Source of the DNA: Shewanella saliphila
GTDB lineage: Bacteria > Pseudomonadota > Gammaproteobacteria > Enterobacterales > Shewanellaceae
Direction of reading: 5' to 3'
Assembly (NCBI RefSeq): GCF_014648295.1
Contig: NZ_BMQV01000005.1
Span: forward strand, 62,001 to 126,000
Length of the DNA stretch: 64,000 nt
The position numbers and the translations under genes are program-made. The notes under the pieces are model-generated. The model did no database searches. It was not told the origin of the DNA and saw only the letters and a list, made by a program, of their open reading frames with translations. Every line of letters begins with the position of its first letter. Within the stretch, counting starts at the first letter, position 1. Below are positions 1-7,615 of the stretch, piece after piece.

Positions 1-134
1 AAATGAGTGTGGTGTTTGGCTTCTGCCTTTGCAGATTTGATACTCAGTTTAACCAATGCAATGTCAAGTAGGGTTACATAGGAGTAAAACAATGTAAATA
101 CACACGTCATACCATGTAGCATAAAAAAATGCAT
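1..134 (-). CDS. Possible N-terminal fragment of a gene running off the left edge
   Basis: A minus-strand frame opens with ATG at 134 and stays open to base 1 (44 codons). It gives a short hydrophobic stretch (residues about 10-28) followed by a Lys/Ala-rich segment. The same frame is open upstream of the ATG to a stop near 188. No good ribosome-binding site precedes the ATG, and the frame covers a perfect CpxR box, so it may simply be the promoter region of a gene further left. No family is recognised. Confidence 0.2.
   Translation of the reverse strand, partial: MHFFMLHGMTCVFTLFYSYVTLLDIALVKLSIKSAKAEAKHHTH
84..98 (+). promoter_or_regulatory. CpxR box (GTAAA-N5-GTAAA)
   Basis: GTAAA at 84-88 and GTAAA at 94-98 are separated by exactly five bases, which is the known CpxR recognition sequence without mismatch. 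It lies about 165 bp upstream of the thioredoxin-domain gene at 264, and the cpxR-cpxA pair begins at 1811. Target gene and direction are inferred. Confidence 0.55.
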
Positions 135-263
135 GACCAAGTTAGCATTTTCATAGATAAAAATGATGGTAATGCGAGCTGGTTAACGTAATCGGGACTT
201 ACTCCTTACACTAACCATAAATAGGCATAAAATCAGATTACTAGCGTTTTAATGGAATTGATT

Positions 264-1700
264 ATGAACCGATTGATTGGCCAATTGCTGTTACTTCTAA
301 GTGTATTAATACTCACCCCAAGCTCAATAGCGAATACAAACCCAGCTACTGACAATTCATTATGGTACACCCAACAGCAGGATGCACAACCAGCAGTAAA
401 GCTGCACTTTTTTTGGTCTAAAACCTGCCCGCATTGCCGCGAAGCCCATCCCTTTATCGATGCATTAGGTGAACGCTTTGAATGGATTGACTTGCACGAT
501 TACGCAATAAGTGAACCCGGCAATGTTGATAAACTAATGCAAATGGGCCAACAGACTGGGGTAGAACCCAAATCAGTGCCTTACTTTGCCATTTGTGGCG
601 AGGCAGTGGTTGGCTATAACAGCCATGATGTCACCGGACGCTATATTTTAGAACGACTCATTGATTGCTACCAGCGCCAAGGTGGTCAAGCCGATATTGG
701 CAACACTCTCGATGACTTCCTTGTAGCGGCACCGAGCAACGATGCTCCTTTATTTGAAACCTGTGCCGACACCAGTGACGACCCAACAGCAGAAGGCAGC
801 TGCGGCATGTCATTTGACAGCGCGAGCCAAATCGAGCAAAAACCACAAGTACAGCCTGTTGATATTCCATTAATTGGTGCGGTTCATCCTGAACAAATGT
901 CATTACCTGTACTTACCTTAGTGTTAGCCGGTGTTGATGCCTTTAACCCCTGCGCCTTTTTCGTGTTGCTGTTTTTACTGAGCATTATGGTTAATGCGGG
1001 TAGCCGTAAACGCATGCTGTTAGTGGGCGGTATTTTCGTGTTTTTCTCAGGTTTTATTTACTTCATCTTTATGAGTGCATGGCTCAACTTATTCCAGCTG
1101 TTAGGCGGTGGTGATGGTGGCATTATTATTACCTGTGCAGGGGTGCTGGCACTGGTCGCTGCGGTGGTGAATATTAAAGACTACTTCTATGGGCGAGGTG
1201 ATGTGAGTTTATCGATGTCGGTTGAAAATCGCGGCTCGTTGATTAAACGCATGGGCAAATTGTCTAAAGCCAGCTCATTGCCGACCATGATTTTAGGCTC
1301 AACAATTTTGGCCATTTTAGCCAATGCTTACGAGCTATTGTGTACCGCTGGGTTCCCAATGATTTACACCTCAGTTTTATCATTATCAGACATAGACGCG
1401 ATGCAGCGTTATATGTATTTGATTGCCTACAATATCGTGTATGTCATTCCTTTAGCGGCCATTGTGATTGTGTTCTCAATGACATTAGGTAAACGCAAAC
1501 TCACTGAAAAAGAAGGCGAAGTACTTAAGCTGATGTCTGGCATTATGATGCTTGGCTTAGGGGGAATGTTAGTACTTAACCCTGCAGCATTACAAAATGC
1601 CGTGTTCTCGGTAGGGCTTATTTTAGGGGCAATTGTATTGACATTTATCGTAGTCAAAGTCACTCGTTACATTAAAAAGCAACCAGACGCTAAAATGTAA
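264..1700 (+). CDS. Thioredoxin-domain/CcdA-like membrane thiol-disulfide protein
   Basis: Probable periplasmic thiol:disulfide exchange protein anchored by a polytopic membrane domain, similar in plan to DsbD/ScsB/CcdA proteins but with the thioredoxin-like domain at the N terminus. Residues 1-24 form a signal peptide. A thioredoxin-like fold follows with the redox motif CPHC at residues 55-58. Further cysteines occur in the linker (about residues 165-180). A hydrophobic domain of six or more helices (about 215-470) carries a Cys in an NPCAFF motif and another in a YELLCTAGFP motif, resembling the cysteine pair of CcdA. The ATG at 264 is preferred to that at 252 because GGAA lies just upstream and the signal peptide starts cleanly. 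It precedes cpxRA and a perfect CpxR box lies upstream, suggesting envelope-stress control. Exact substrate is unknown. Confidence 0.75.
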   Translation: MNRLIGQLLLLLSVLILTPSSIANTNPATDNSLWYTQQQDAQPAVKLHFFWSKTCPHCREAHPFIDALGERFEWIDLHDYAISEPGNVDKLMQMGQQTGVEPKSVPYFAICGEAVVGYNSHDVTGRYILERLIDCYQRQGGQADIGNTLDDFLVAAPSNDAPLFETCADTSDDPTAEGSCGMSFDSASQIEQKPQVQPVDIPLIGAVHPEQMSLPVLTLVLAGVDAFNPCAFFVLLFLLSIMVNAGSRKRMLLVGGIFVFFSGFIYFIFMSAWLNLFQLLGGGDGGIIITCAGVLALVAAVVNIKDYFYGRGDVSLSMSVENRGSLIKRMGKLSKASSLPTMILGSTILAILANAYELLCTAGFPMIYTSVLSLSDIDAMQRYMYLIAYNIVYVIPLAAIVIVFSMTLGKRKLTEKEGEVLKLMSGIMMLGLGGMLVLNPAALQNAVFSVGLILGAIVLTFIVVKVTRYIKKQPDAKM

Positions 1701-1756
1701 AACTGTGCAATGTTAATATAATTTGCCTCAAGTATGAGATAATCTTTAATTGATTG

Positions 1757-1794
1757 AAAATCGGTATGTTAAGTTAACTTACCGATTTTATTTT
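1757..1794 (+). terminator. Rho-independent terminator after the thioredoxin-domain gene
   Basis: AAAATCGGTA at 1757-1766 pairs with TACCGATTTT at 1780-1789, followed by a T-rich tail. It lies between the upstream gene and cpxR, so cpxR either has its own promoter or depends on read-through. Confidence 0.6.
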
Positions 1795-1810
1795 GTGCTA
1801 GAGGAAAGTT

Positions 1811-2497
1811 ATGAATCGCATTTTATTGATAGACGATGATATTGGTTTATCCGACCTGCTCAGCCAACTGCTTGAGCTTGAAGGTTTTGCATTAACCCAG
1901 GCCTACGATGGCGAACAAGGGTTATCACTCGCACAGCAACAAGACTTCGATTTAATTTTACTCGACGTAATGCTACCCAAATTAAATGGGTTTGAAGTAT
2001 TGCGTGCACTGCGCCAACGCAAGCAAACACCGGTATTAATGTTAACCGCCCGCGGTGACGAAATTGACCGTGTTGTCGGGTTAGAAATTGGCGCAGATGA
2101 CTACTTACCCAAACCGTTTAACGACCGCGAGTTAGTGGCGCGTATTCGTGCCATTTTACGCCGAGCACAAACCACGCAGCAAGATACGCAGTCTAACGAC
2201 ATGCTGCAATTTGGTGACCTCCGCCTTGACCCGACTCGCCAAGAAACTTATTGCAATGAACAACTGATCATTCTCACCGGTACCGAGTTTTTATTGCTGT
2301 TTCATTTAATTGAAAAAAGCGGCGAGCTGGTCACCAAAGAATCATTAAGTGAAAATGTATTAGGCAAAAAATTAATGCCGTTTGACCGCAGCTTAGACAT
2401 GCACTTATCTAACTTACGTAAAAAGTTGCCAGAGCGCCAAGATGGTCGTCCTAGAGTGAAAACTCTGCGCGGAAAAGGTTATATCTGGATCCCATAA
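1811..2497 (+). CDS. cpxR: CpxR-like response regulator (OmpR family)
   Basis: Cytoplasmic DNA-binding response regulator, the output half of the envelope-stress two-component system. The receiver domain (about 1-120) has the acidic pocket IDDD near the start, phosphoacceptor Asp52 in LLDVMLP and the conserved Lys in YLPKPF. The winged-helix domain (about 130-228) ends with the TLRGKGYIW signature of OmpR regulators. Length 228 is standard. The ATG follows GAGGAAAG. Its stop overlaps the start of the downstream kinase by one base, indicating translational coupling. The assignment to CpxR rather than another OmpR paralogue rests on the kinase partner and overall similarity to remembered CpxR sequences. 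Confidence 0.85.
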   Translation: MNRILLIDDDIGLSDLLSQLLELEGFALTQAYDGEQGLSLAQQQDFDLILLDVMLPKLNGFEVLRALRQRKQTPVLMLTARGDEIDRVVGLEIGADDYLPKPFNDRELVARIRAILRRAQTTQQDTQSNDMLQFGDLRLDPTRQETYCNEQLIILTGTEFLLLFHLIEKSGELVTKESLSENVLGKKLMPFDRSLDMHLSNLRKKLPERQDGRPRVKTLRGKGYIWIP

Positions 2498-3864
2498 TGC
2501 TGAAGGTTAATCCGTTCAATCGCTTGTTTTTTAAATTGCTGCTGGGCTTTTGGCTTTGCAGCTCATTGATTATTGCGCTGGTTTCACTGCTACCTTTGCT
2601 GCAACTTAATCAAGACCGCTCCCCTTTACCGCCAAGCCAAGAACGGATCTTGCAAAAGATGGCTGAACATATTCAGCAGCACCCTGAATTACTGATCGAT
2701 AAATCGCTTCAACGTCTCAACCGTGACCGCGACCCAAACGTAGGTCCATTGCGGATATATATTACCGATGAAGCAGGCCAAGTCATCAACACTACGCGCG
2801 TATCACGGGTGTTTAGACGCTTTCAATTAATGGCCGAAGAAGCCAATCATCCTATCAGTCATCAATTTAGAAACGAGCTGATTTTTGGCCCTTATCAATT
2901 TGAAGTTGAGAGTAAAACCTACAACCTGTTTGGCCGCTTCCCCGACAATCATCCACGGCCATGGTTCTTCTTTTTGGTAGACAACAAATTACTCACCGCA
3001 GGGTTTGCCATTTTTTTATCTGGATTACTCTGTGGGTTACTGGCCTGGTATTTAAGTAAACCACTGCGCTCACTCAGGCTCAGCGCCAATGCGCTTGCTA
3101 AAGGTGACTTAGCCAACCGTGTCGATGCCGCAACCGCTAATCGCCGCGACGAAATGGGCCAGCTTGCTATCGCCTTTAATGGCATGGCTGATGCCATTGA
3201 GACGATGGTGAACAACCAACAACGCTTAATGGGCGATATCTCTCACGAACTGCGCACCCCATTAACTCGCCTGCAATTGTCACTGGCGTTAGCCCGTAAA
3301 AAAGGCCAACACAGTACAGAACTAGACCGCATTGAATACGAAGCATTACAACAAGAAGCGTTAATCAGCGAGTTATTAACATTATCAAGAGTGAGACTCA
3401 ACGCCTCTGAAAAACGCCTCACAGCAGAGCTAACCGAAACCTTAAGCCAAGTACTTGATGACGCTGAATTTGAAGCTGAACAACAAGGTAAACAATTGCT
3501 CATTAACATCGATGAATCGATAAGTTTTGAGCATTTACCTAAAACCCTATCTCGTGCAATTGAAAACTTATTGCGTAATGCCATTCGTTATGCCGTAAAA
3601 ACTGTCTCAATTGAAACCACGCAATCTAAAAATCACATCACCATTGTGGTCAAAGATGACGGACCCGGTTTACCAGAAGCCGAACTAGAAGCCATTTTCA
3701 CCCCGTTTTATCGCCCAGATAGCTCAAGAGATCGTGAATCTGGCGGTTGGGGATTAGGATTAGCGATTACCCAGGCAGCCATTTATGCTCACAATGGTAA
3801 AATTATTGCCAAAAACCGTTTACCTCATGGGCTCATAGTAACAATTGATTTGCCAACGAATTAA
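2497..3864 (+). CDS. cpxA: CpxA-like sensor histidine kinase
   Basis: Inner-membrane sensor kinase partnered with the preceding CpxR. It has an N-terminal membrane helix (about 12-35), a periplasmic sensor segment (about 36-165), a second helix (about 167-188), a HAMP domain, a dimerisation/phosphotransfer domain with the H-box GDISHELRTPL (His250), and an ATPase domain with N-box NLLRNAIRYA, DDGPGLP and GGWGLGLAI. Length 455 is typical of CpxA. In the known pathway misfolded envelope proteins trigger autophosphorylation and transfer to CpxR. No CpxP-like gene is visible next to it. Confidence 0.85.
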   Translation: MLKVNPFNRLFFKLLLGFWLCSSLIIALVSLLPLLQLNQDRSPLPPSQERILQKMAEHIQQHPELLIDKSLQRLNRDRDPNVGPLRIYITDEAGQVINTTRVSRVFRRFQLMAEEANHPISHQFRNELIFGPYQFEVESKTYNLFGRFPDNHPRPWFFFLVDNKLLTAGFAIFLSGLLCGLLAWYLSKPLRSLRLSANALAKGDLANRVDAATANRRDEMGQLAIAFNGMADAIETMVNNQQRLMGDISHELRTPLTRLQLSLALARKKGQHSTELDRIEYEALQQEALISELLTLSRVRLNASEKRLTAELTETLSQVLDDAEFEAEQQGKQLLINIDESISFEHLPKTLSRAIENLLRNAIRYAVKTVSIETTQSKNHITIVVKDDGPGLPEAELEAIFTPFYRPDSSRDRESGGWGLGLAITQAAIYAHNGKIIAKNRLPHGLIVTIDLPTN

Positions 3865-3887
3865 TTCAAATTAGTGTTAAAACCGTC

Positions 3888-3925
3888 GCAATGTGATGCT
3901 ATGCTTAACATTATGATCACATTGC
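3888..3925. repeat. 10-bp perfect inverted repeat upstream of the solute-binding gene
   Basis: GCAATGTGAT at 3888-3897 and ATCACATTGC at 3916-3925 are exact inverted copies separated by 18 bases. The right arm ends ten bases before the ATG at 3936, so it is either an operator or an mRNA stem at the ribosome-binding region. There is no T-tract, so it is not a typical terminator. Confidence 0.6.
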
Positions 3926-3935
3926 CGAACACTGT

Positions 3936-4619
3936 ATGTACCGAATAATCATTGGTTTATTATGCTGTAGTATTTTTGCCAGCCAGGCGCAAAATATCGA
4001 TGTTATAGCGTTTGAATATCCACCTTATTTAACGCAACATCGTGCCGACCAAGGTGAGGCTGTCGCCCTGCTGCAGCGTGCGTTTGCCTACAGCGCGTTA
4101 AGCCCAGAGATCACTTTTATTAATAGCAGTGCTGTGCAAAACCATTTAGCCAACAATGATTGGTGTTTAAGCTTCTTCCCGCCCCAAAAACCAACCAAAC
4201 AACATTTACAAATTATTTTAGACGACAAAAAAATTCCGCTAACACTGTTTCGCTTAGCCGAGCCACAAGTGTTTATTGGTAATGAACTGGCCGATAAAGT
4301 CATAGCCCATCTACCCATGGCCGTTGATGACAGAAAAGTGCGCTCATTTACTGACTTTGGCGCCACCTTAAAACTGGTCGATACCATTGAGCAAGGGGTG
4401 TCATTACTGCTAGCGCAGAAGGTTGATTACATCTATGGCGACCAGGAGGCCATTAATGTCGCCAGCCAAAAACTCAACTTTCCAGCCATCTTATTGCAAG
4501 ACTCCGCCATGGTGTTTTATCGATTCCCAATTGCCGTATGGCTCAACACTCAATGTGCTAGCGCAGCGGCAATTGAGTCTCACCTTAGGCAACAACAATA
4601 TTCAATTCACAGCTTTTAA
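3936..4619 (+). CDS. Periplasmic solute-binding-like protein (SBP_bac_3 type)
   Basis: Small secreted protein of 227 residues resembling the extracellular solute-binding domain of amino-acid ABC transporters, a fold also common as a stand-alone sensor in Shewanella. A signal peptide (about 1-18) ends SQA before a mature protein beginning with an IDVIAFEYPPY strand-loop, the usual first element of this fold. No permease or ATPase genes adjoin it, so transport is doubtful and a sensing or orphan role is possible. No clear Shine-Dalgarno sequence precedes the ATG; instead the 3888-3925 inverted repeat occupies that region. Confidence 0.6.
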   Translation: MYRIIIGLLCCSIFASQAQNIDVIAFEYPPYLTQHRADQGEAVALLQRAFAYSALSPEITFINSSAVQNHLANNDWCLSFFPPQKPTKQHLQIILDDKKIPLTLFRLAEPQVFIGNELADKVIAHLPMAVDDRKVRSFTDFGATLKLVDTIEQGVSLLLAQKVDYIYGDQEAINVASQKLNFPAILLQDSAMVFYRFPIAVWLNTQCASAAAIESHLRQQQYSIHSF

Positions 4620-4717
4620 CTTTACCTGATGGGTGATTGATGACGCTCACGTGCGGCTGAGGTATACTTTGTTCCCGTTTTTATACCTCGCACTCTATGG
4701 TGCTGAATAAGGTGACT

Positions 4718-5182
4718 ATGTTTCATATCGCACTCTACGAACCCGAAATCGCCCCAAACACCGGAAACATCATCCGCTTATGTGCCAATAACGGTGCTCA
4801 CCTGCATTTAATTGAGCCATTAGGTTTTGATTTAGAAGAGAAAAAACTCCGCCGCGCCGGGTTAGACTACGCCGATTTAACTCGAGTGACGCGTCATAAA
4901 GACTATGCGAGCTTTTTAGCCGCAATGCCGGGAAAACGCATAATTGCATGCACTACAAAAGGCAGTCGTCCACATACCCAAATCGCCTTTCAAGATGAAG
5001 ACATCATGCTTTTTGGGCCTGAAACGCGCGGACTGCCAATGGACATCATTAATGCCACGCCGTTAGAGCAGCGTCTACGTATTCCAATGACAGCCAATAG
5101 CCGTAGCTTAAACCTGTCAAATTCAGTGGCAATTATCAGCTACGAAGCGTGGCGACAACTTGGTTTTACAGGCGCAGAATAA
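4718..5182 (+). CDS. trmL: tRNA (cytidine(34)-2'-O)-methyltransferase TrmL
   Basis: SPOUT-class RNA methyltransferase that adds a 2'-O-methyl group to the wobble base of tRNA-Leu isoacceptors using S-adenosylmethionine. Seen: the N-terminal [15 protein letters not shown] motif, [10 protein letters not shown] in the knotted cofactor site, and [10 protein letters not shown] near the C terminus, all diagnostic for TrmL. The start at 4718 has AAGGTG just upstream and gives 154 residues, matching the family; an in-frame ATG at 4697 would add seven atypical residues. It overlaps the next gene by one base (TAATG). Confidence 0.9.
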   Translation: MFHIALYEPEIAPNTGNIIRLCANNGAHLHLIEPLGFDLEEKKLRRAGLDYADLTRVTRHKDYASFLAAMPGKRIIACTTKGSRPHTQIAFQDEDIMLFGPETRGLPMDIINATPLEQRLRIPMTANSRSLNLSNSVAIISYEAWRQLGFTGAE

Positions 5183-5517
5183 TGAAACAAACACCGTCAC
5201 CAGAAACCCAAAATAATGCGCTTGCTATGGCAAAAGCGACTCAAAAGCCGGGGCAAAACAAAGAGCAAACTAAGTTGATTGCGGCCGGAATTGAAAAGGG
5301 TATCGCTGAATATAAAAAACGTGAAAAAGCCAAAGCTCGCGACCGCGATAAAGCCCGTAAGCAGCAGTTAAAGGCCAAAAGTAACGATCGTCAAATCGAT
5401 GATACAGATATGTATCAAGGTGAATCAAATTCTCAAATGACCGCAGCGGCCTGGAGTTTACTTGGATTATTGCTACTAAGTTGGGCAGGATTTGCTGTTT
5501 ACTTGTTTATGGCGTGA
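5182..5517 (+). CDS. DUF2956 family membrane-anchored protein
   Basis: Function unknown. The 111-residue product has a highly charged Lys/Arg/Gln-rich N-terminal two thirds, predicted helical, containing GIEKGIAEYKK and a run of alternating Lys/Ala/Arg, followed by one C-terminal membrane helix (about 90-108). This is the layout of DUF2956 proteins of marine gammaproteobacteria. The start is the ATG overlapping the trmL stop codon; the frame upstream lies inside trmL. It should be cotranslated with trmL. Confidence 0.7.
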   Translation: MKQTPSPETQNNALAMAKATQKPGQNKEQTKLIAAGIEKGIAEYKKREKAKARDRDKARKQQLKAKSNDRQIDDTDMYQGESNSQMTAAAWSLLGLLLLSWAGFAVYLFMA

Positions 5518-5521
5518 AGCA

Positions 5522-6052
5522 TCACTCAGGTTGATACAAACTCAGCGCCCTAACCACTTGGTATTGTTCGCTGTCATCATCCAAATAATGCGCACTTTGT
5601 TGCCACAGCCAACCACCTTGAGGTTGATTAACACTCGCCGCTAGCGGGTCAAATTGCAATTGCACTAATGCTGGGCGCTGATTAATCTCTCCTTTACCTA
5701 AAAAAGAATAACTGCCCGCATGTCGATACAAGGTTAATGACTGGCTAACATCGTCAGTCACGCCATTAGCGTACACCAGCAACACCTTTTCTTGTTGTTG
5801 CCTAAACCACCATGTTTCACTGTTTGAAAAGCGGCTACCACGGCTCACGCTGATGTATAAATTACGTTGATCAGCCGAGCACATCACCGAGGTCGTTACT
5901 GCCATTGGGTCTAATGTGGGGTTAGCAGCAGAGCCTTGCCACTCACCCACCAGCTGCGGGCATAACTCAGCCAATACAACCTTATCAGCAACCGCACTCA
6001 AAGGCAGAGTCAAACTCAATGCTCCTAGCAATAACAATAGGCGGCTTTTCAT
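5522..6052 (-). CDS. Secreted hypothetical protein
   Basis: Unrecognised 176-residue protein with a clear signal peptide (about 1-22, ending AVADK) and a mature part rich in beta-type sequence, with LVGEWQG near the start that resembles lipocalin-like or META-like beta-barrel openings. Two cysteines (one in ELCPQLV, one in MCSADQ) could form a disulfide. The second of two adjacent ATGs (6052) is preferred because AAGGGA lies five bases before it. It is convergent with the DUF2956 gene with only four bases between stop codons. Confidence 0.6.
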   Translation of the reverse strand: MKSRLLLLLGALSLTLPLSAVADKVVLAELCPQLVGEWQGSAANPTLDPMAVTTSVMCSADQRNLYISVSRGSRFSNSETWWFRQQQEKVLLVYANGVTDDVSQSLTLYRHAGSYSFLGKGEINQRPALVQLQFDPLAASVNQPQGGWLWQQSAHYLDDDSEQYQVVRALSLYQPE

Positions 6053-6104
6053 CATAATCCCTTAACTAATGAGCTGTCATTTCAGTCTAACCTAACTTCA
6101 AGAT

Positions 6105-6140
6105 AAAAAAATGGCCCACAAGCAAAAACCAGTGAGCCAT
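6105..6140 (-). terminator. Terminator of the M16 peptidase operon
   Basis: Read on the minus strand, ATGGCTCAC (6140-6132) pairs, with one G-T wobble, with GTGGGCCAT (6119-6111), followed by seven T residues. It lies 27 bases past the stop codon of the M16 gene. Confidence 0.65.
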
Positions 6141-6166
6141 TTGATGCTTGTTGAGGTCAATAGTCC

Positions 6167-7615
6167 TTACTGACCAAAACCGGTATCAGTAATATTCACC
6201 TGTGTTACTTCACCGTATTGTGCGGCAATATCGGCAATCTCAGTAGCATTACCAATTAACACAAACTGCAGGTTTTGCTGCGGAAAATACTGCTTAACCA
6301 ATCGTTGAGTTTCAGCCAATGTTAACCCATCCACTTTCGCTTGGAACTGGTTAATAAAGTCATCGCTCATGCCATATAAATACATGTCAGACAGTAACCC
6401 AGCAAGTTGGCCACTGGTTTCGTACTTAGGCGGAAACTGCCCTTTGACATACGCTTTGGCTGAGTCTAGCGTCGTTTGATCAATACCCTTTTCCCATAAA
6501 CGCGAATACGTCAGCAAGGCTAAGTCGATGGCTTCTTTGGTGGTCGACGACTTAGTAAAGGTACTAATTTGGAATAGCCCAGACTGTGAATATGGGCTAA
6601 AGCCAGAGCGAGCACCGTAGGTTAAGCCAGCATTGACACGTAATTCATCATTTAACCATGAGGTAAAACGGCCACCTAAAATGGTGTTCACCACGGTTAA
6701 ACCCACATAATCAGGATTGTCGTAACGAATACCAACACCACCAATTAAAAACGTGGTTTCAATGGCATCAGGCTTGTCGACTAACAACACTCTTGGCTTT
6801 GTTAGCTTCGGCAAGCCTTGGCTTAGATCAGGTTGCATCACGGTTTCTGTGACCTGCCAATCGCCAAACGCTTTATTAAGCTTGGCGGTCATCTCAGTAA
6901 CATCAAAGTCACCGACCACGTTAATGGTCATGTTATTAGGCTGATAGTAACCTTTATGGAATGCTCGTAGCTCGTTAGCATTAATGGTGGCGATAGAATC
7001 ACTGTTGCCAGACGCTGGGTTTGCATAGGGGTGCTGACCAAAAACCAGCTTGCTAAAGTAGCGGCTAATCACTGCGCGTGGGCTTTCTTTTTGCTGCGAT
7101 AAGCCAACAATTTCGCGCTGTTTAAGTTTATCAAACTCGGTCGAGTTAAAGTCAGGTTGGCGAATAACATTACTGAAAATGGCTAACACTGTATCGATGT
7201 CTTTAGTCATCATGTTAGCGCGCACGTATGTGCCTTCAGCGTCGGCATTGGTATTCACGCTAGCGCCAATAAAGTCCAGCTGTTGCTCAATATCCGCTTT
7301 AGATTGACCCGCAGCACCCAACATTAAGCTTTGAGAGGTTAAATAGGCTAAACCTGAGGTGGTGTCATTAACCGCACCCGCTTTAATCACTGCATCAAGG
7401 GTGACTAATGGCACTTCTTTTTGCACCATTAAATTAACGGTTAAGCCGTTATCTAAGGTCACTTTTTGATAGCTTGGCATCACAAAGCTCGGGGCTGCCG
7501 CGACGGGCTCAGTTGTGGTGCTTTGTGTTGCTGCACAACCGGCTAGGCTTAAACTGCATGCTAAGGCGATGGCTGATAACGACAAGGTCATTGTTGAATG
7601 AGTAATGTTTTTCAT
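6167..7615 (-). CDS. M16-family peptidase, non-catalytic partner (lipoprotein)
   Basis: Insulinase-type (M16) protein of 482 residues, probably outer- or inner-membrane lipoprotein: residues 1-27 are a signal peptide with lipobox SLAGC. The HxxEH zinc motif is absent; at the equivalent place the sequence reads AYLTSQSLMLGA. It retains the C-terminal substrate-binding pair pattern (LRVNAGLTYG). Known bacterial M16B heterodimers combine one subunit with HxxEH and one with the Arg/Tyr pair, and the gene just upstream supplies HxxEH. The ATG overlaps that gene's TGA (ATGA), with GAGGAG eight bases before it. Confidence 0.85.
   Translation of the reverse strand: MKNITHSTMTLSLSAIALACSLSLAGCAATQSTTTEPVAAAPSFVMPSYQKVTLDNGLTVNLMVQKEVPLVTLDAVIKAGAVNDTTSGLAYLTSQSLMLGAAGQSKADIEQQLDFIGASVNTNADAEGTYVRANMMTKDIDTVLAIFSNVIRQPDFNSTEFDKLKQREIVGLSQQKESPRAVISRYFSKLVFGQHPYANPASGNSDSIATINANELRAFHKGYYQPNNMTINVVGDFDVTEMTAKLNKAFGDWQVTETVMQPDLSQGLPKLTKPRVLLVDKPDAIETTFLIGGVGIRYDNPDYVGLTVVNTILGGRFTSWLNDELRVNAGLTYGARSGFSPYSQSGLFQISTFTKSSTTKEAIDLALLTYSRLWEKGIDQTTLDSAKAYVKGQFPPKYETSGQLAGLLSDMYLYGMSDDFINQFQAKVDGLTLAETQRLVKQYFPQQNLQFVLIGNATEIADIAAQYGEVTQVNITDTGFGQ

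Noticed and set aside
3888..3925. Reading the TGTGA and TCACA arms before the solute-binding gene as one CRP site
   Set aside because: CRP half-sites must be six bases apart; here they are far apart, so I list it only as an inverted repeat.
4423..4629. 68-codon plus-strand open frame in the solute-binding gene
   Set aside because: It is an out-of-frame shadow of the gene at 3936-4619.
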